This document shows, one piece after another, positions 1-7,651 of a stretch of 11,787 nt of DNA. The DNA comes from Candidatus Cloacimonadota bacterium (GTDB taxonomy: Bacteria; Cloacimonadota; Cloacimonadia; Cloacimonadales; Cloacimonadaceae): contig DAHVPA010000042.1 of the NCBI GenBank assembly GCA_027318525.1, positions 1 through 11,787 of the forward strand, read 5' to 3'. Position numbers and translations under genes: made by a program. Every line of letters begins with the position of its first letter. Within the stretch, counting starts at the first letter, position 1. Below the pieces are notes generated by a model, which saw only the letters and a program-made list of their open reading frames with translations, was not told the DNA's origin and did no database searches.

Positions 1-1050
1 TGCCAGAGAGTGTGAGGTCTCTGTTCTTGAAATATAATAATAATCATTTTCAAAGTTGATATACAATTCGTGAGGGACCGCATTGTCTACACCAATCCTC
101 ATTTTCTCTTTGATGATGTCTTGCAACTGGAAAGCTGAATATCCTTTAATTTGTATTGCATCATCATAGAAAACGTTGTAATCACGGTTCAATTGCATCG
201 TTTTTCCATTCAGATATACTACGCCATTATTAACATGGAAAGTATGATGGTTATTGTGTATAATGACAGAAAAATCATAATCTGATTTTTTAAAAGTAAT
301 CTCATCGCGGCTTTCGCGATTCTCATACATTTTCCACAGCGTGTTGCGGTCAAAAAGGATATCTCCAATATGTATCTTGGCGTCCTTGGGCAACAAATAT
401 AATTTACCAGGCATCAATTTGACACCATTAAGCAGAACATTGGCGTTCAATCCAGGAGCTACAAACTGATAATTTTCGATTGCTAGGAGCAGCATTTCAT
501 AATTCGCTATGAATGAACTGCGAAATCTAATGTCCGAATCGCTATCTCTACCAAAAAACAAGTAATCCGAAAAAAGAGAATTAAAGACACTGATGAAGGG
601 CTGGTCAAAAGAAATGGTTATAAGTTCCTTGGATTTGAACTCAAAATGGTTGATTAGGTTCATGAACCCTTCGGTATTCAGATGGAACCTATTGCATATC
701 TCCAAAATGCCGGTGATTTCTGATAATTCATAATCATTATCTGTGTTAGCCATTATTATCAGACTTAAAACTATACGAATTTTATCAATTTGGATTAAGT
801 TCTTATTAAGATATTCAATAACAGAATCATAGTCATATTGGCTTCCTGTAACTTCCCGGACATATACTTCCCAGGATACATCCAGATTACGGAACAAATC
901 TATCAGTAAACTGTATAGAATATCAATTTCCAGAGCCGAAATATCTCTTTCCTGTTTTATCAGGTGAACATACAAACGCATAACCATATCGATGGTTTTC
1001 TTTCTTTTCACCAATCCAGCCCGGCTCAGATAGTTGTAATCTCTTTTCAT
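1..1050 (-). CDS. TerB-like / FHA-like domain protein, 3' part missing (possibly N-terminal region of an ABC-type ATPase)
   Basis: The frame is open from the ATG at 1050-1048 to the window edge, 350 codons with no stop, so the C-terminal part lies outside. Residues about 20-137 look all-helical with acidic spacing like a TerB fold (QERDISALEIDIL near 33-45, then IIMANTDNDYELSEITGILE near 98-117). Residues about 165-240 resemble an FHA domain (NANVLLNGV, 202-210, then GKLYLLPKDAKIHIGD, 215-230). A second FHA-like unit covers about 255-310 (VVYLNGKTMQLNRDYNVF, 277-294). No signal peptide or membrane segment is seen in this part. From memory, Bacteroidota and relatives encode large ABC-type ATPases with such an N-terminus, so an ATPase or transporter domain may follow; this is inference. 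The start lies 15 nt after the DUF2851 stop, without a strong Shine-Dalgarno, suggesting the same operon. The coding call is firm and the domain calls moderate. Confidence 0.75.
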   Translation of the reverse strand, partial: MKRDYNYLSRAGLVKRKKTIDMVMRLYVHLIKQERDISALEIDILYSLLIDLFRNLDVSWEVYVREVTGSQYDYDSVIEYLNKNLIQIDKIRIVLSLIIMANTDNDYELSEITGILEICNRFHLNTEGFMNLINHFEFKSKELITISFDQPFISVFNSLFSDYLFFGRDSDSDIRFRSSFIANYEMLLLAIENYQFVAPGLNANVLLNGVKLMPGKLYLLPKDAKIHIGDILFDRNTLWKMYENRESRDEITFKKSDYDFSVIIHNNHHTFHVNNGVVYLNGKTMQLNRDYNVFYDDAIQIKGYSAFQLQDIIKEKMRIGVDNAVPHELYINFENDYYYISRTETSHSLA

Positions 1051-1065
1051 ATTAACTTTTATCAA

Positions 1066-2382
1066 TCACATTGTTAGCAATTTATGTTTATGTTCCTGTG
1101 TGCATTGCTCGCACAATCTGTAATTGCAAAATTTATGGAATATCTGGAGTAAGCCTTGTTGTAGTATATATTTCCGGCTAATCACTTTAAATAATTCGGG
1201 ATTCATATAATCCCGCATAAAATTGATAATGTAATTGCAGTTTTCTGCTGGAAAACATCTGAGGATTTCTTTGACCCTTTCAAGCATTCTGGTGTTGTTC
1301 GTTTTTTCTGCATACAGATTTAGTATCGGAAGGAATATATTTCCTGTGATTGAGTATGATAAAGTCTTGCCAATACTCTGAGGAATAAGCTTTACTTCTT
1401 GGGGATTCAATAACCTCAATATACAATCATTTTGTTTGTTGATTTTTATAATATCGTTTTCCTTAAAACAATCAAGCAATGCGGTTAGAAAGCTCTTTTG
1501 AAGCATGCTATCTATGACCACCGCTGCCTGAACAATCCGCCGAACCGGATGATTTGCGGGTCGGATACGAAACAGGTTCCAGGAAAAACTGCCTTTATCT
1601 GTAGTAAAGTTCTGAGTTTCAAAGCCTTTTCGCAATTTCTGGAATGAGACAGGGGGTAACAACTGCTCTGCTCTTTGCCATAGTCCTGCATAGTTTATCC
1701 AGATGGCAGCCAGTTCGGTTGAGTCCATCCCATTTTTTTTCCATTCTGACAACACATCCCAACCAAAATGTTGTGCGATAGCCAATGTATTGAATTTATT
1801 TTTTTCATACCCCATGGCTTCCATAAAACCGTTGTATAGCAATTGGTCAAAGCTGTTGAAAGATAGTTCTGCATTAAATCTTTGAGCCTTACGCAAAAAC
1901 CTTTCCCATCCGTATTTGTCTATCAGGAGAACTATTTGTTCTGTTTGATTTATAGTAAGTAAATCGCATATACTTCTTTTGGCTATATCCGGTTCTTGAG
2001 AATACTGACAAAAAAGCTTGGCTATATCTGCATCCAATTGATTCTTCAATTCGAGAATTTCTATTGGGGAAGCATCCTCCCTGATAGTGAAGGAAGAGGT
2101 GGATTTATGCTCGTAAACGACATGCAGAATAGTGCTGTTGTATGATATGTCTTCATGATGTTGATGAGCATACCAATCGTAGGTGTTCAGATGAATTTCG
2201 GTATCACCTCTCAAAGTTATCCCATCCAGGCTCAGAACAGTGTTTTTAAAATCTGGTCCGTTGAAGTTATTGTATTGACCCTGATAAATGATTTTCAGAT
2301 GTTTACCGCTAACTGTATTCAATTCTGCAATCAGATGCTGTTGGTCCCAGATATGGTGAAGAAATTTCTCTTTGAATTCCAT
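1066..2382 (-). CDS. DUF2851 family protein
   Basis: This 438-residue protein matches the DUF2851 family. The N-terminus has the family pattern of a HIW-type opening, then NFNGPDFKNTVLSLDG (residues about 39-54), GDTEIHLNTYDWYAHQHH (about 59-76) and STILHVVYEH (about 83-92), which compares with the usual GPDF, G-x-E-I-H and ILHVVY blocks. The C-terminus ends in a cysteine cluster, CNYRLCEQC (C419, C424, C427), where family members often carry a similar pair or trio that could bind metal. The family has no established biochemical function to my knowledge, so none is assigned. No signal peptide or membrane span is seen, so it is probably cytoplasmic. Its ATG follows the mtgA stop by 1 nt (TGATATG) with no clear Shine-Dalgarno, which points to translational coupling. 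Length is normal for the family and no disruption is visible. Confidence 0.9.
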   Translation of the reverse strand: MEFKEKFLHHIWDQQHLIAELNTVSGKHLKIIYQGQYNNFNGPDFKNTVLSLDGITLRGDTEIHLNTYDWYAHQHHEDISYNSTILHVVYEHKSTSSFTIREDASPIEILELKNQLDADIAKLFCQYSQEPDIAKRSICDLLTINQTEQIVLLIDKYGWERFLRKAQRFNAELSFNSFDQLLYNGFMEAMGYEKNKFNTLAIAQHFGWDVLSEWKKNGMDSTELAAIWINYAGLWQRAEQLLPPVSFQKLRKGFETQNFTTDKGSFSWNLFRIRPANHPVRRIVQAAVVIDSMLQKSFLTALLDCFKENDIIKINKQNDCILRLLNPQEVKLIPQSIGKTLSYSITGNIFLPILNLYAEKTNNTRMLERVKEILRCFPAENCNYIINFMRDYMNPELFKVISRKYILQQGLLQIFHKFCNYRLCEQCTQEHKHKLLTM

Positions 2383-2383
2383 A

Positions 2384-3079
2384 TCAATAAATACGTTGAA
2401 GCATGTTATAACGCTGAGTTGCTGATCTGCTGCGATAGTAAGTCTGGGGTGAGTATTTGACAGGATTGGTCAAAATGGATACAAGCTGCATGGTTCTTTC
2501 GGCTCCCAGCGACTTGATCCCTGTGCCATAGTAGTATCTGGATGCTGTTTCTATCCCGTAAATGCCTTTCCCCCATTCTATGTAATTCAGATACAGCTCA
2601 AGCATCCTGCGTTTACTCATTATGATTTCCATGATAACAGTAATCTGAACTTCCAGGTATTTCCTGAAGTAAGTTCTATGTGTGGTCAGGAATAAAGTTC
2701 GGGCAAGCTGATTGGAAATCGTGCTGGCACCAAATCTGATTCTCCCTGAACGCTGGTTCTTTTCCCAGGCTTTCCGGATTGACTTCCACTCAAAACCCCA
2801 ATGTCTGTAGAAATTAGGGTCTTCCAAAACCATTATCATTCTAACGCTGCGCTTAGGAATCTTTTTTATCGGGACATAATAGCGCTTATGCCAATCATAT
2901 CCACGGAATAAATATCTCTGAACCATAAGAGGTGTAAAAGGTGGATTTACAAACTGGTAGATAATACACATAAAAGCTACTATTCCCCAAAACCAAAGAT
3001 GTAATCTCAGGACGAACAGCAGAATTCTGGCAAATAAACTTTTCTTTTTCCTTATCATCAATAAATCCCATAGCACCAT
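2384..3079 (-). CDS. mtgA: Monofunctional peptidoglycan glycosyltransferase (GT51)
   Basis: The enzyme polymerises lipid II into glycan strands on the periplasmic face of the inner membrane. The 231-residue length fits MtgA (about 240) and excludes a bifunctional PBP. One hydrophobic segment (about residues 15-42) follows a basic stretch and acts as an N-terminal anchor. GT51 motifs are in order: LEDPNFYRHWGF (85-96) with catalytic Glu86; GASTISNQLARTLFL (117-131); RKYLE (139-143) with the second catalytic Glu143, 57 residues after the first, the same spacing as in E. coli PBP1b; and SKRRMLELYLNYIEWG (155-170). Motif II has SNQ where SQQ or TQQ is usual. The ATG at 3079 is used here; a second in-frame ATG at 3058 gives a shorter, more basic start (MIRKKK) preceded by GGGA and is a credible alternative. 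It appears to be the first gene of a minus-strand operon, divergent from the large regulator. Confidence 0.93.
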   Translation of the reverse strand: MVLWDLLMIRKKKSLFARILLFVLRLHLWFWGIVAFMCIIYQFVNPPFTPLMVQRYLFRGYDWHKRYYVPIKKIPKRSVRMIMVLEDPNFYRHWGFEWKSIRKAWEKNQRSGRIRFGASTISNQLARTLFLTTHRTYFRKYLEVQITVIMEIIMSKRRMLELYLNYIEWGKGIYGIETASRYYYGTGIKSLGAERTMQLVSILTNPVKYSPQTYYRSRSATQRYNMLQRIY

Positions 3080-3171
3080 GTTCTGTCATTTCAATCCAGT
3101 CAATGGTTTTTTTTTGCCCATAAACTACATCTTGCTATTAAATTTATGAGAGGTTCATCAGAGAGTATTCA

Positions 3172-3184
3172 GAGACTTAGTCTC
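3172..3184. repeat. 13-bp palindrome GAGACTTAGTCTC
   Basis: The sequence reads GAGACT-T-AGTCTC, six paired bases around one central base, and symmetry stops at both ends. It lies 93 bp upstream of the mtgA start in the divergent region. A symmetric site of this size could be an operator for a dimeric regulator. It is too short and lacks a following T run, so it is unlikely to be a terminator on either strand. A chance occurrence cannot be excluded. Confidence 0.3.
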
Positions 3185-3231
3185 AGGAAACCCCCTTTAG
3201 AACTACAAGCAAAATTATGGTTACTATAGGC

Positions 3232-3315
3232 TTACACATTATTTGACAATCTGTTACGCGTGATATGAAGTAATTTATAGACAGTATATAGTTACTTCTT
3301 GACAAATAGTGTAAC
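3232..3315. promoter_or_regulatory. Pair of related inverted elements (candidate operator)
   Basis: Element A (3232-3257, plus strand) has TTACAC, then TATTTGACAA, then GTTAC. Element B (3291-3315) read on the minus strand has GTTACAC, then TATTTGTCAA, then GTAAC. With a 2-nt offset after TTACAC, 13 of the next 18 positions agree. Each element is bounded by GTTAC/GTAAC-type arms. A third GTGTAA occurs at 3334-3339, 25 bp after the GTGTAA of element B (3309-3314). The arrangement upstream of the regulator start suggests binding sites for a DNA-binding protein, possibly the regulator itself or a repressor. This is inference from pattern alone, in an AT-rich background. Confidence 0.25.
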
Positions 3316-3326
3316 TTTAATTTACA
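3299..3326 (+). promoter_or_regulatory. Candidate sigma-70-type promoter for the regulator operon
   Basis: A perfect TTGACA (-35) at 3299-3304 is followed after 16 nt by TTTACA (3321-3326) as a weak -10. Transcription would begin near 3333 and leave a leader of about 35 nt before the ATG at 3368. The -35 lies inside element B of the inverted pair, so occupancy of that element would be expected to affect this promoter. The -10 match is poor and the call is tentative. Confidence 0.3.
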
Positions 3327-3354
3327 GTTCATGGTGTAAACTAATCATGCAATA

Positions 3355-3361
3355 GGTGAGG
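3355..3361 (+). promoter_or_regulatory. Shine-Dalgarno that fixes the regulator start
   Basis: GGTGAGG lies 6 nt (TATATA) before the ATG at 3368. This supports ATG 3368 over the in-frame GTG at 3356, because the GTG is itself part of the Shine-Dalgarno. Confidence 0.7.
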
Positions 3362-3367
3362 TATATA

Positions 3368-6300
3368 ATGCCAGTGCAGATTAAACAGGTATTGCATCAG
3401 TTTATTCTGGATAAGTTTATCAATTCCCGTATCCATGATATGCTGAAAAACACTCAAAGCAGCCATTTAATAGAATTCATGGGGATATCCGGAAGTGGTA
3501 AATCATATTTAATTGAGCCAATTATCGAATCCCTCCATGATTCATACGACACAGTGATCCAATACTCGCCACATCCTTTTTGGGATAACCATTTACAGGA
3601 TATCCTGGCACTGCTTACTACTCTGAAGGATTCGGAAATCCGAAAGATCTGTCTGGAACCGGAGAAACCTGTTGGCTCAGGCAACAAGCATGATTTTTAC
3701 TATTATCTTTCTGAACAGCTATTGCAAAGGAATGTCCTGCGCCCCTGCCTCCTGATTATCGACGACTGTGATCTCCTTGATAAATATACGCGAGACTTTC
3801 TGCAATATATTGTTCAGTATGCAACCGATGCAGGTCTGCAGATTATTGCCATGACCCATCAACGTCTTTTCCCTTTTTCAGAATTGGAATACATGTATCC
3901 ACTCAGTACTGATAGTATTGAGGACATTCTAAGAAAGGTATATCCTGAAGCCGGTTTGGGTTATATCAAAGAAAGCGAAATTCTGAAGAATATTTCACAA
4001 GGTAATCTTTTAATCCTGCACACAATACTAAATGAAATCGCCAAAGCTAAAACTAAAAAGCTTGATATATCTGACTTTATAGCAAAACAATATAATCCTG
4101 CCGAAATCTATTTGAAACAGTTAGATGCACTCACTGAATCACAAAAGAAAGTGATGATTTATATTTATGCAATGGACGGTATGTCTGAGCCAGAGTCTAT
4201 AAAAAAGACTGTTGGTTCCAAAACAATATCCACAGACTTGGCAAACCTGGAAAAGGCTGAACTAATTTATAAACTTAACGGTCAATTGGTGGTAAGAAAG
4301 AAGATAACATTCTCTCATTGGTTAAAGACATACAATGAGGAAAATCTGGGAAAAATCTATCATAAAGTATTGGAATATACTGCTTCAAAAAAAGGGATAC
4401 CGTTGTTTCGGGCTTCTCTCATGAGGCAAATCAACCAATATGACCAGGAGCTATTCAAAGCTGCCTTACAGATTCTGCATAAGCTATCTGATAACGACAC
4501 AATTCTGATAATCAACAAATTTATCCTACCATATCAGAAAAGCCCCAAAGAAAAATTGGAAGTAACGAAAAACCTTGGTATAACAAGCTCTGCTTTAAAT
4601 GAGAAAGATAAAGCAGTGGACTTTTTCCGGCAAAGCCTGCAACTATGCGTTACTCATAAACTTCCTGATGAAGAAATAATCTATTTTTTAGCCAGTAACC
4701 TATATGCCATCAATTCAGCAAATTTCGCATTAGAAGTAATAAGTAAATACTCTCCTGATTCGATCGATCCTCTCTGGAAATCAAAAATTCTAACCCTAAA
4801 AGCAGAAATCCTGACCGAAACCGAACATTTTGATGAAGCCATAGAAGTTTTAGATACTGTAATACGCAATATGACAGCAATTGAAGAAAAGCAGGATCGT
4901 TACAAGATTCAAGCAGGCGTAAAGAAGTTTATGGGCAGGATTCATTACTACAAAAACGAATATGAACAGGCTGAAGCTTCTTTTAAAGAAGCTGAGACCA
5001 TGTATGGACTGGCCGGTGATAAATCTGGACTGGCGGCAATCTATAACAATTTAGCAATTCTTTTTATGTTTCAGGGAGATTGGATTAGCAGTGAGCAATT
5101 CTTTATCAGAAGCTTAAATCTTGAAAAAGAGAATTACAATCTGAACGGAATGTCCGTCTGCTATAACAATCTTGGCGGTTTGATGGATGACAAAGGAGAT
5201 AGGGAAAAATCACTATACTATCTGGAAGAAGCTTTGAAAATCCAGAAACTACTTAGCGAACCTTATAATATTACCAATATATATAACAATATCGGTGTAA
5301 CCTGGATGGATTACAACCATTTCGATCAAGCGGAAACAGCACTGAAGAAATCACTGGAAACTGCTGTTAACTTCAACTTTTTTAAGAATATAATAGCCTC
5401 ATTCAACAACCTCGGCGCTTTGTTTTTCAAGAAAGGTAACTGGAACCAAGCAATTGATTATTACGAACAAGCAATCAATAAATCCCAAGAGAATGATTTT
5501 ACTGAAGGCTTGCTACGCTCTTACAACAATCTAGGTGAGTTGTATGAAAAACAAGGTGAATTAAACCTAGCCTATGACCTCTATTTTAAGGGACATGAAA
5601 TGCTGTCTAGCGTAAGTGATGATTATATCAAAGCCGAGTTATATGGCAATATCGGTTCTGTTTTAACAAAGCTACACAGATTCAAAGAAGCCTATAGTTA
5701 TCTTGTCGAAAGTTTCGATTATTTTAAGCTCATGAATGCCAAAGATAAGATTATCGAGGGGTGTCAGAAACAAGCATATTACTTTATATTAACTCGTAAT
5801 TACGAGAGTGCAGATTATTATATTTCACAGTCCATTAGGTTAGCAGAAGAATTGAACCATCACTTTGAACTGGGAAGAGCTTATTACTTGAGGGCATTAT
5901 TGGAGAGACGCAATCTCGAACAAGCAAAAACTCAACTCAATGAGGCAATCCGTCTCTTTGTAGAAACAAATAATAACTATGAATTATCTTTAGCCAATTA
6001 CGAATTGGCAAGCGTGTTAAACGAACAAAAGGAATGGGAACAAGCATTGCAAATCCTCAAGAATAACAAGAGGATTATAGAGCAGTTTGGTTCAATTAAA
6101 CTCCTGGAACAAAATGATATTCTGATCCAGAAAATCAGTCGTGACTATTCTACTGAGGTAAGTGATGCCAAGTATGAAGAGACTCTACTTAACCAGTTTT
6201 ATGAAATAACAAAAAAACTAAATGTTATTACTGATCTCGATGTTTTGATAGAGCAGACCTTGTCATCTCTGGTTGATATTTCTGATGCTGATGGTGGAAT

Positions 6301-7651
6301 TCTATGTCTCCATAACAATCCATCCATACCGGAATCATGGGATTACAAAGCATATCATGAATATACTCAGGATAATAAATCCTATGAAACGTTTATGGAT
6401 CTTTGTCGTCAGGCGTGGGTGGACAATATCCTGATTAATCTTAAACAACCTCATTTTGCACCTGAATACAACAATATTCTAGTGTTTCCACTCGCCATGA
6501 GAAAGAATGCTCTGGGTGCGGTCCTGCTCTTTAGCAAACATGGTTCCCATTATTTTCCAGAAAGAGTAATCAATCTCCTCAGCGCTCTTTCGAATCAAGT
6601 AATAGTCATAATCGAAAATATCCGCACTGCCAATCTGGAAAAGACTCATGCCATCATCAGGGAGCAATTGAATGCAGGAAATATCTACTCTAATATTATT
6701 GGGCGCAGCCCGGCTATGCTTAAGATATTTGATATAATTGAAAAAATCAAAGATGCTCCTACAAGTGTTTTGTTGGATGGACCTAGCGGAACAGGAAAAG
6801 AACTGATCGCCAGAGCTTTACACTACAGCAGTAATAGAAGAAACAAAGCTTTTGTTGCTCAATATTGCGGCGCTTTGCCTGAAACTCTATTAGAAAGTGA
6901 GTTATTCGGGCATGTCAAAGGTTCTTTTACAGGCGCTGCATATGATAAAAAAGGCTTGTTTGAGATTGCAGACGGTGGGACATTCTTCCTTGATGAAATT
7001 GCTGATATTAGTTTATCAACTCAAACAAAACTACTGCGATTTTTACAGGAAGGTGAAATCAAACGTGTAGGTTCAACAAAAACTGAAAAAGTCAATGTAA
7101 GAGTAGTCTGTGCAACCAATGTTTCGTTGTTGGATAAAGTAAAACGAGGGGAATTCAGACTGGACCTATACTATCGTCTGAATGTAATAAAAATTGAAGT
7201 CCCACCACTGTCTAACAGACCTGGAGATATTCCCTTGCTGGCAATATTCTTCCTAGATAAATATAATAAACGGATGAATAAAAATGTATCAGGAATTACG
7301 GATGAAGCCATGAAATGCCTAGAAAAGTATGAATGGCCGGGTAATGTACGTCAACTAGAAAATGAGCTTGAAAGAGCTGTAACCTTGGTTGAAGACAACT
7401 CTTTTATAAAACCGACAGACTTTTCGGAAGAAGTCTTCCGTTATGCCGAAAACTCTCAAACCATCCGCTTGTTGAAGAAAAAAACCACTCTAAAGGAAGC
7501 AGTAGAAGACTTGGAAAGAAAGTTCATTCTTGATATCCTTAAAAGCACAAATTGGAATCAGACTGTAGCTTCCCGTGAACTTGGTCTTTCGAGGCAGGGC
7601 TTGATTAAGAAAATGAAAAAATATAATCTGGACAAAGATGATGAATCCTGA
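3368..7651 (+). CDS. Sigma-54-type activator with N-terminal STAND-like ATPase, TPR array and GAF domain
   Basis: This 1427-residue protein is multi-domain. Residues about 30-245 form a P-loop ATPase with Walker A GISGSGKS (39-46) and Walker B LLIIDD (128-133), like AAA_16/STAND modules of MalT-type regulators. A winged-helix-like segment follows (about 250-320), then TPR repeats (about 400-930), a GAF-like domain (about 940-1090, VLIEQTLSSLVDISDADGG), and a sigma-54 AAA+ domain. That domain starts at IIGRSPAM (near 1110) and has Walker A GPSGTGKE (1138-1145), L1 loop GSFTGA (1185-1190), Walker B FFLDE with D1209/E1210, sensor I ATN, the arginine-finger stretch FRLDLYYRLNV and sensor II WPGNVRQLEN. 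A Fis-type helix-turn-helix closes the protein (about 1380-1427, NQTVASRELGLSRQGLIKKM). It should remodel sigma-54 RNA polymerase at target promoters. There is no receiver domain, so input probably comes through the ATPase-TPR and GAF parts. Ligand and targets are unknown. Its end overlaps the next gene by 14 nt. Confidence 0.93.
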   Translation: MPVQIKQVLHQFILDKFINSRIHDMLKNTQSSHLIEFMGISGSGKSYLIEPIIESLHDSYDTVIQYSPHPFWDNHLQDILALLTTLKDSEIRKICLEPEKPVGSGNKHDFYYYLSEQLLQRNVLRPCLLIIDDCDLLDKYTRDFLQYIVQYATDAGLQIIAMTHQRLFPFSELEYMYPLSTDSIEDILRKVYPEAGLGYIKESEILKNISQGNLLILHTILNEIAKAKTKKLDISDFIAKQYNPAEIYLKQLDALTESQKKVMIYIYAMDGMSEPESIKKTVGSKTISTDLANLEKAELIYKLNGQLVVRKKITFSHWLKTYNEENLGKIYHKVLEYTASKKGIPLFRASLMRQINQYDQELFKAALQILHKLSDNDTILIINKFILPYQKSPKEKLEVTKNLGITSSALNEKDKAVDFFRQSLQLCVTHKLPDEEIIYFLASNLYAINSANFALEVISKYSPDSIDPLWKSKILTLKAEILTETEHFDEAIEVLDTVIRNMTAIEEKQDRYKIQAGVKKFMGRIHYYKNEYEQAEASFKEAETMYGLAGDKSGLAAIYNNLAILFMFQGDWISSEQFFIRSLNLEKENYNLNGMSVCYNNLGGLMDDKGDREKSLYYLEEALKIQKLLSEPYNITNIYNNIGVTWMDYNHFDQAETALKKSLETAVNFNFFKNIIASFNNLGALFFKKGNWNQAIDYYEQAINKSQENDFTEGLLRSYNNLGELYEKQGELNLAYDLYFKGHEMLSSVSDDYIKAELYGNIGSVLTKLHRFKEAYSYLVESFDYFKLMNAKDKIIEGCQKQAYYFILTRNYESADYYISQSIRLAEELNHHFELGRAYYLRALLERRNLEQAKTQLNEAIRLFVETNNNYELSLANYELASVLNEQKEWEQALQILKNNKRIIEQFGSIKLLEQNDILIQKISRDYSTEVSDAKYEETLLNQFYEITKKLNVITDLDVLIEQTLSSLVDISDADGGILCLHNNPSIPESWDYKAYHEYTQDNKSYETFMDLCRQAWVDNILINLKQPHFAPEYNNILVFPLAMRKNALGAVLLFSKHGSHYFPERVINLLSALSNQVIVIIENIRTANLEKTHAIIREQLNAGNIYSNIIGRSPAMLKIFDIIEKIKDAPTSVLLDGPSGTGKELIARALHYSSNRRNKAFVAQYCGALPETLLESELFGHVKGSFTGAAYDKKGLFEIADGGTFFLDEIADISLSTQTKLLRFLQEGEIKRVGSTKTEKVNVRVVCATNVSLLDKVKRGEFRLDLYYRLNVIKIEVPPLSNRPGDIPLLAIFFLDKYNKRMNKNVSGITDEAMKCLEKYEWPGNVRQLENELERAVTLVEDNSFIKPTDFSEEVFRYAENSQTIRLLKKKTTLKEAVEDLERKFILDILKSTNWNQTVASRELGLSRQGLIKKMKKYNLDKDDES
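4921..5880 (+). repeat. TPR-coding array with exact 120-bp period
   Basis: Within the regulator, eight consecutive TPR units begin at 4921, 5041, 5161, 5281, 5401, 5521, 5641 and 5761, exactly 120 bp (40 codons) apart. Five of the unit starts read like YNNL, YNNI or FNNL (5041, 5161, 5281, 5401, 5521), and the DNA CTATAACAAT is identical at 5041 and 5161. The 40-residue unit, rather than 34, is typical of the TPR_12/kinesin-light-chain-like class. The unit beginning at 5881 still starts in register, but the following one is one codon early, so the strict period ends there. The units differ too much in DNA to suggest very recent duplication. Confidence 0.75.

Larger units (their letters stand above)
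3080..3367. other. Divergent intergenic region between mtgA and the sigma-54-type regulator
   Basis: This is the only substantial non-coding stretch in the window. It must hold the start signals for both the minus-strand mtgA operon and the plus-strand regulator operon. Reading from the mtgA side it contains a nine-T run at 3107-3115, a 13-bp palindrome at 3172-3184, two related inverted elements (3232-3257 and 3291-3315), a candidate plus-strand promoter (3299-3326) and a strong Shine-Dalgarno (3355-3361). I found no convincing minus-strand promoter and no clear sigma-54 -24/-12 element with the GG-N10-GC spacing on either strand. Confidence 0.8.

Noticed and set aside
1703..1885. Short open frames on the opposite strand or in other frames inside DUF2851, mtgA, the regulator and dinG
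   Set aside because: All lie wholly or largely within well-supported genes, show no recognisable domain, and have no Shine-Dalgarno or independent spacing that would support expression.
3105..3117. GG-T9-GC as a sigma-54 -24/-12 promoter
   Set aside because: The spacer is 9 rather than 10 bases, it is only a homopolymer T run, and it would leave a leader of about 240 nt before the regulator.
3172..3184. Palindrome as a terminator for either operon
   Set aside because: The genes on both sides point away from this region, the stem is only six base pairs and there is no adjacent T run.
3356..3367. In-frame GTG at 3356 as the regulator start
   Set aside because: It lies inside GGTGAGG, which is an excellent Shine-Dalgarno for the ATG at 3368, and no ribosome site precedes the GTG.
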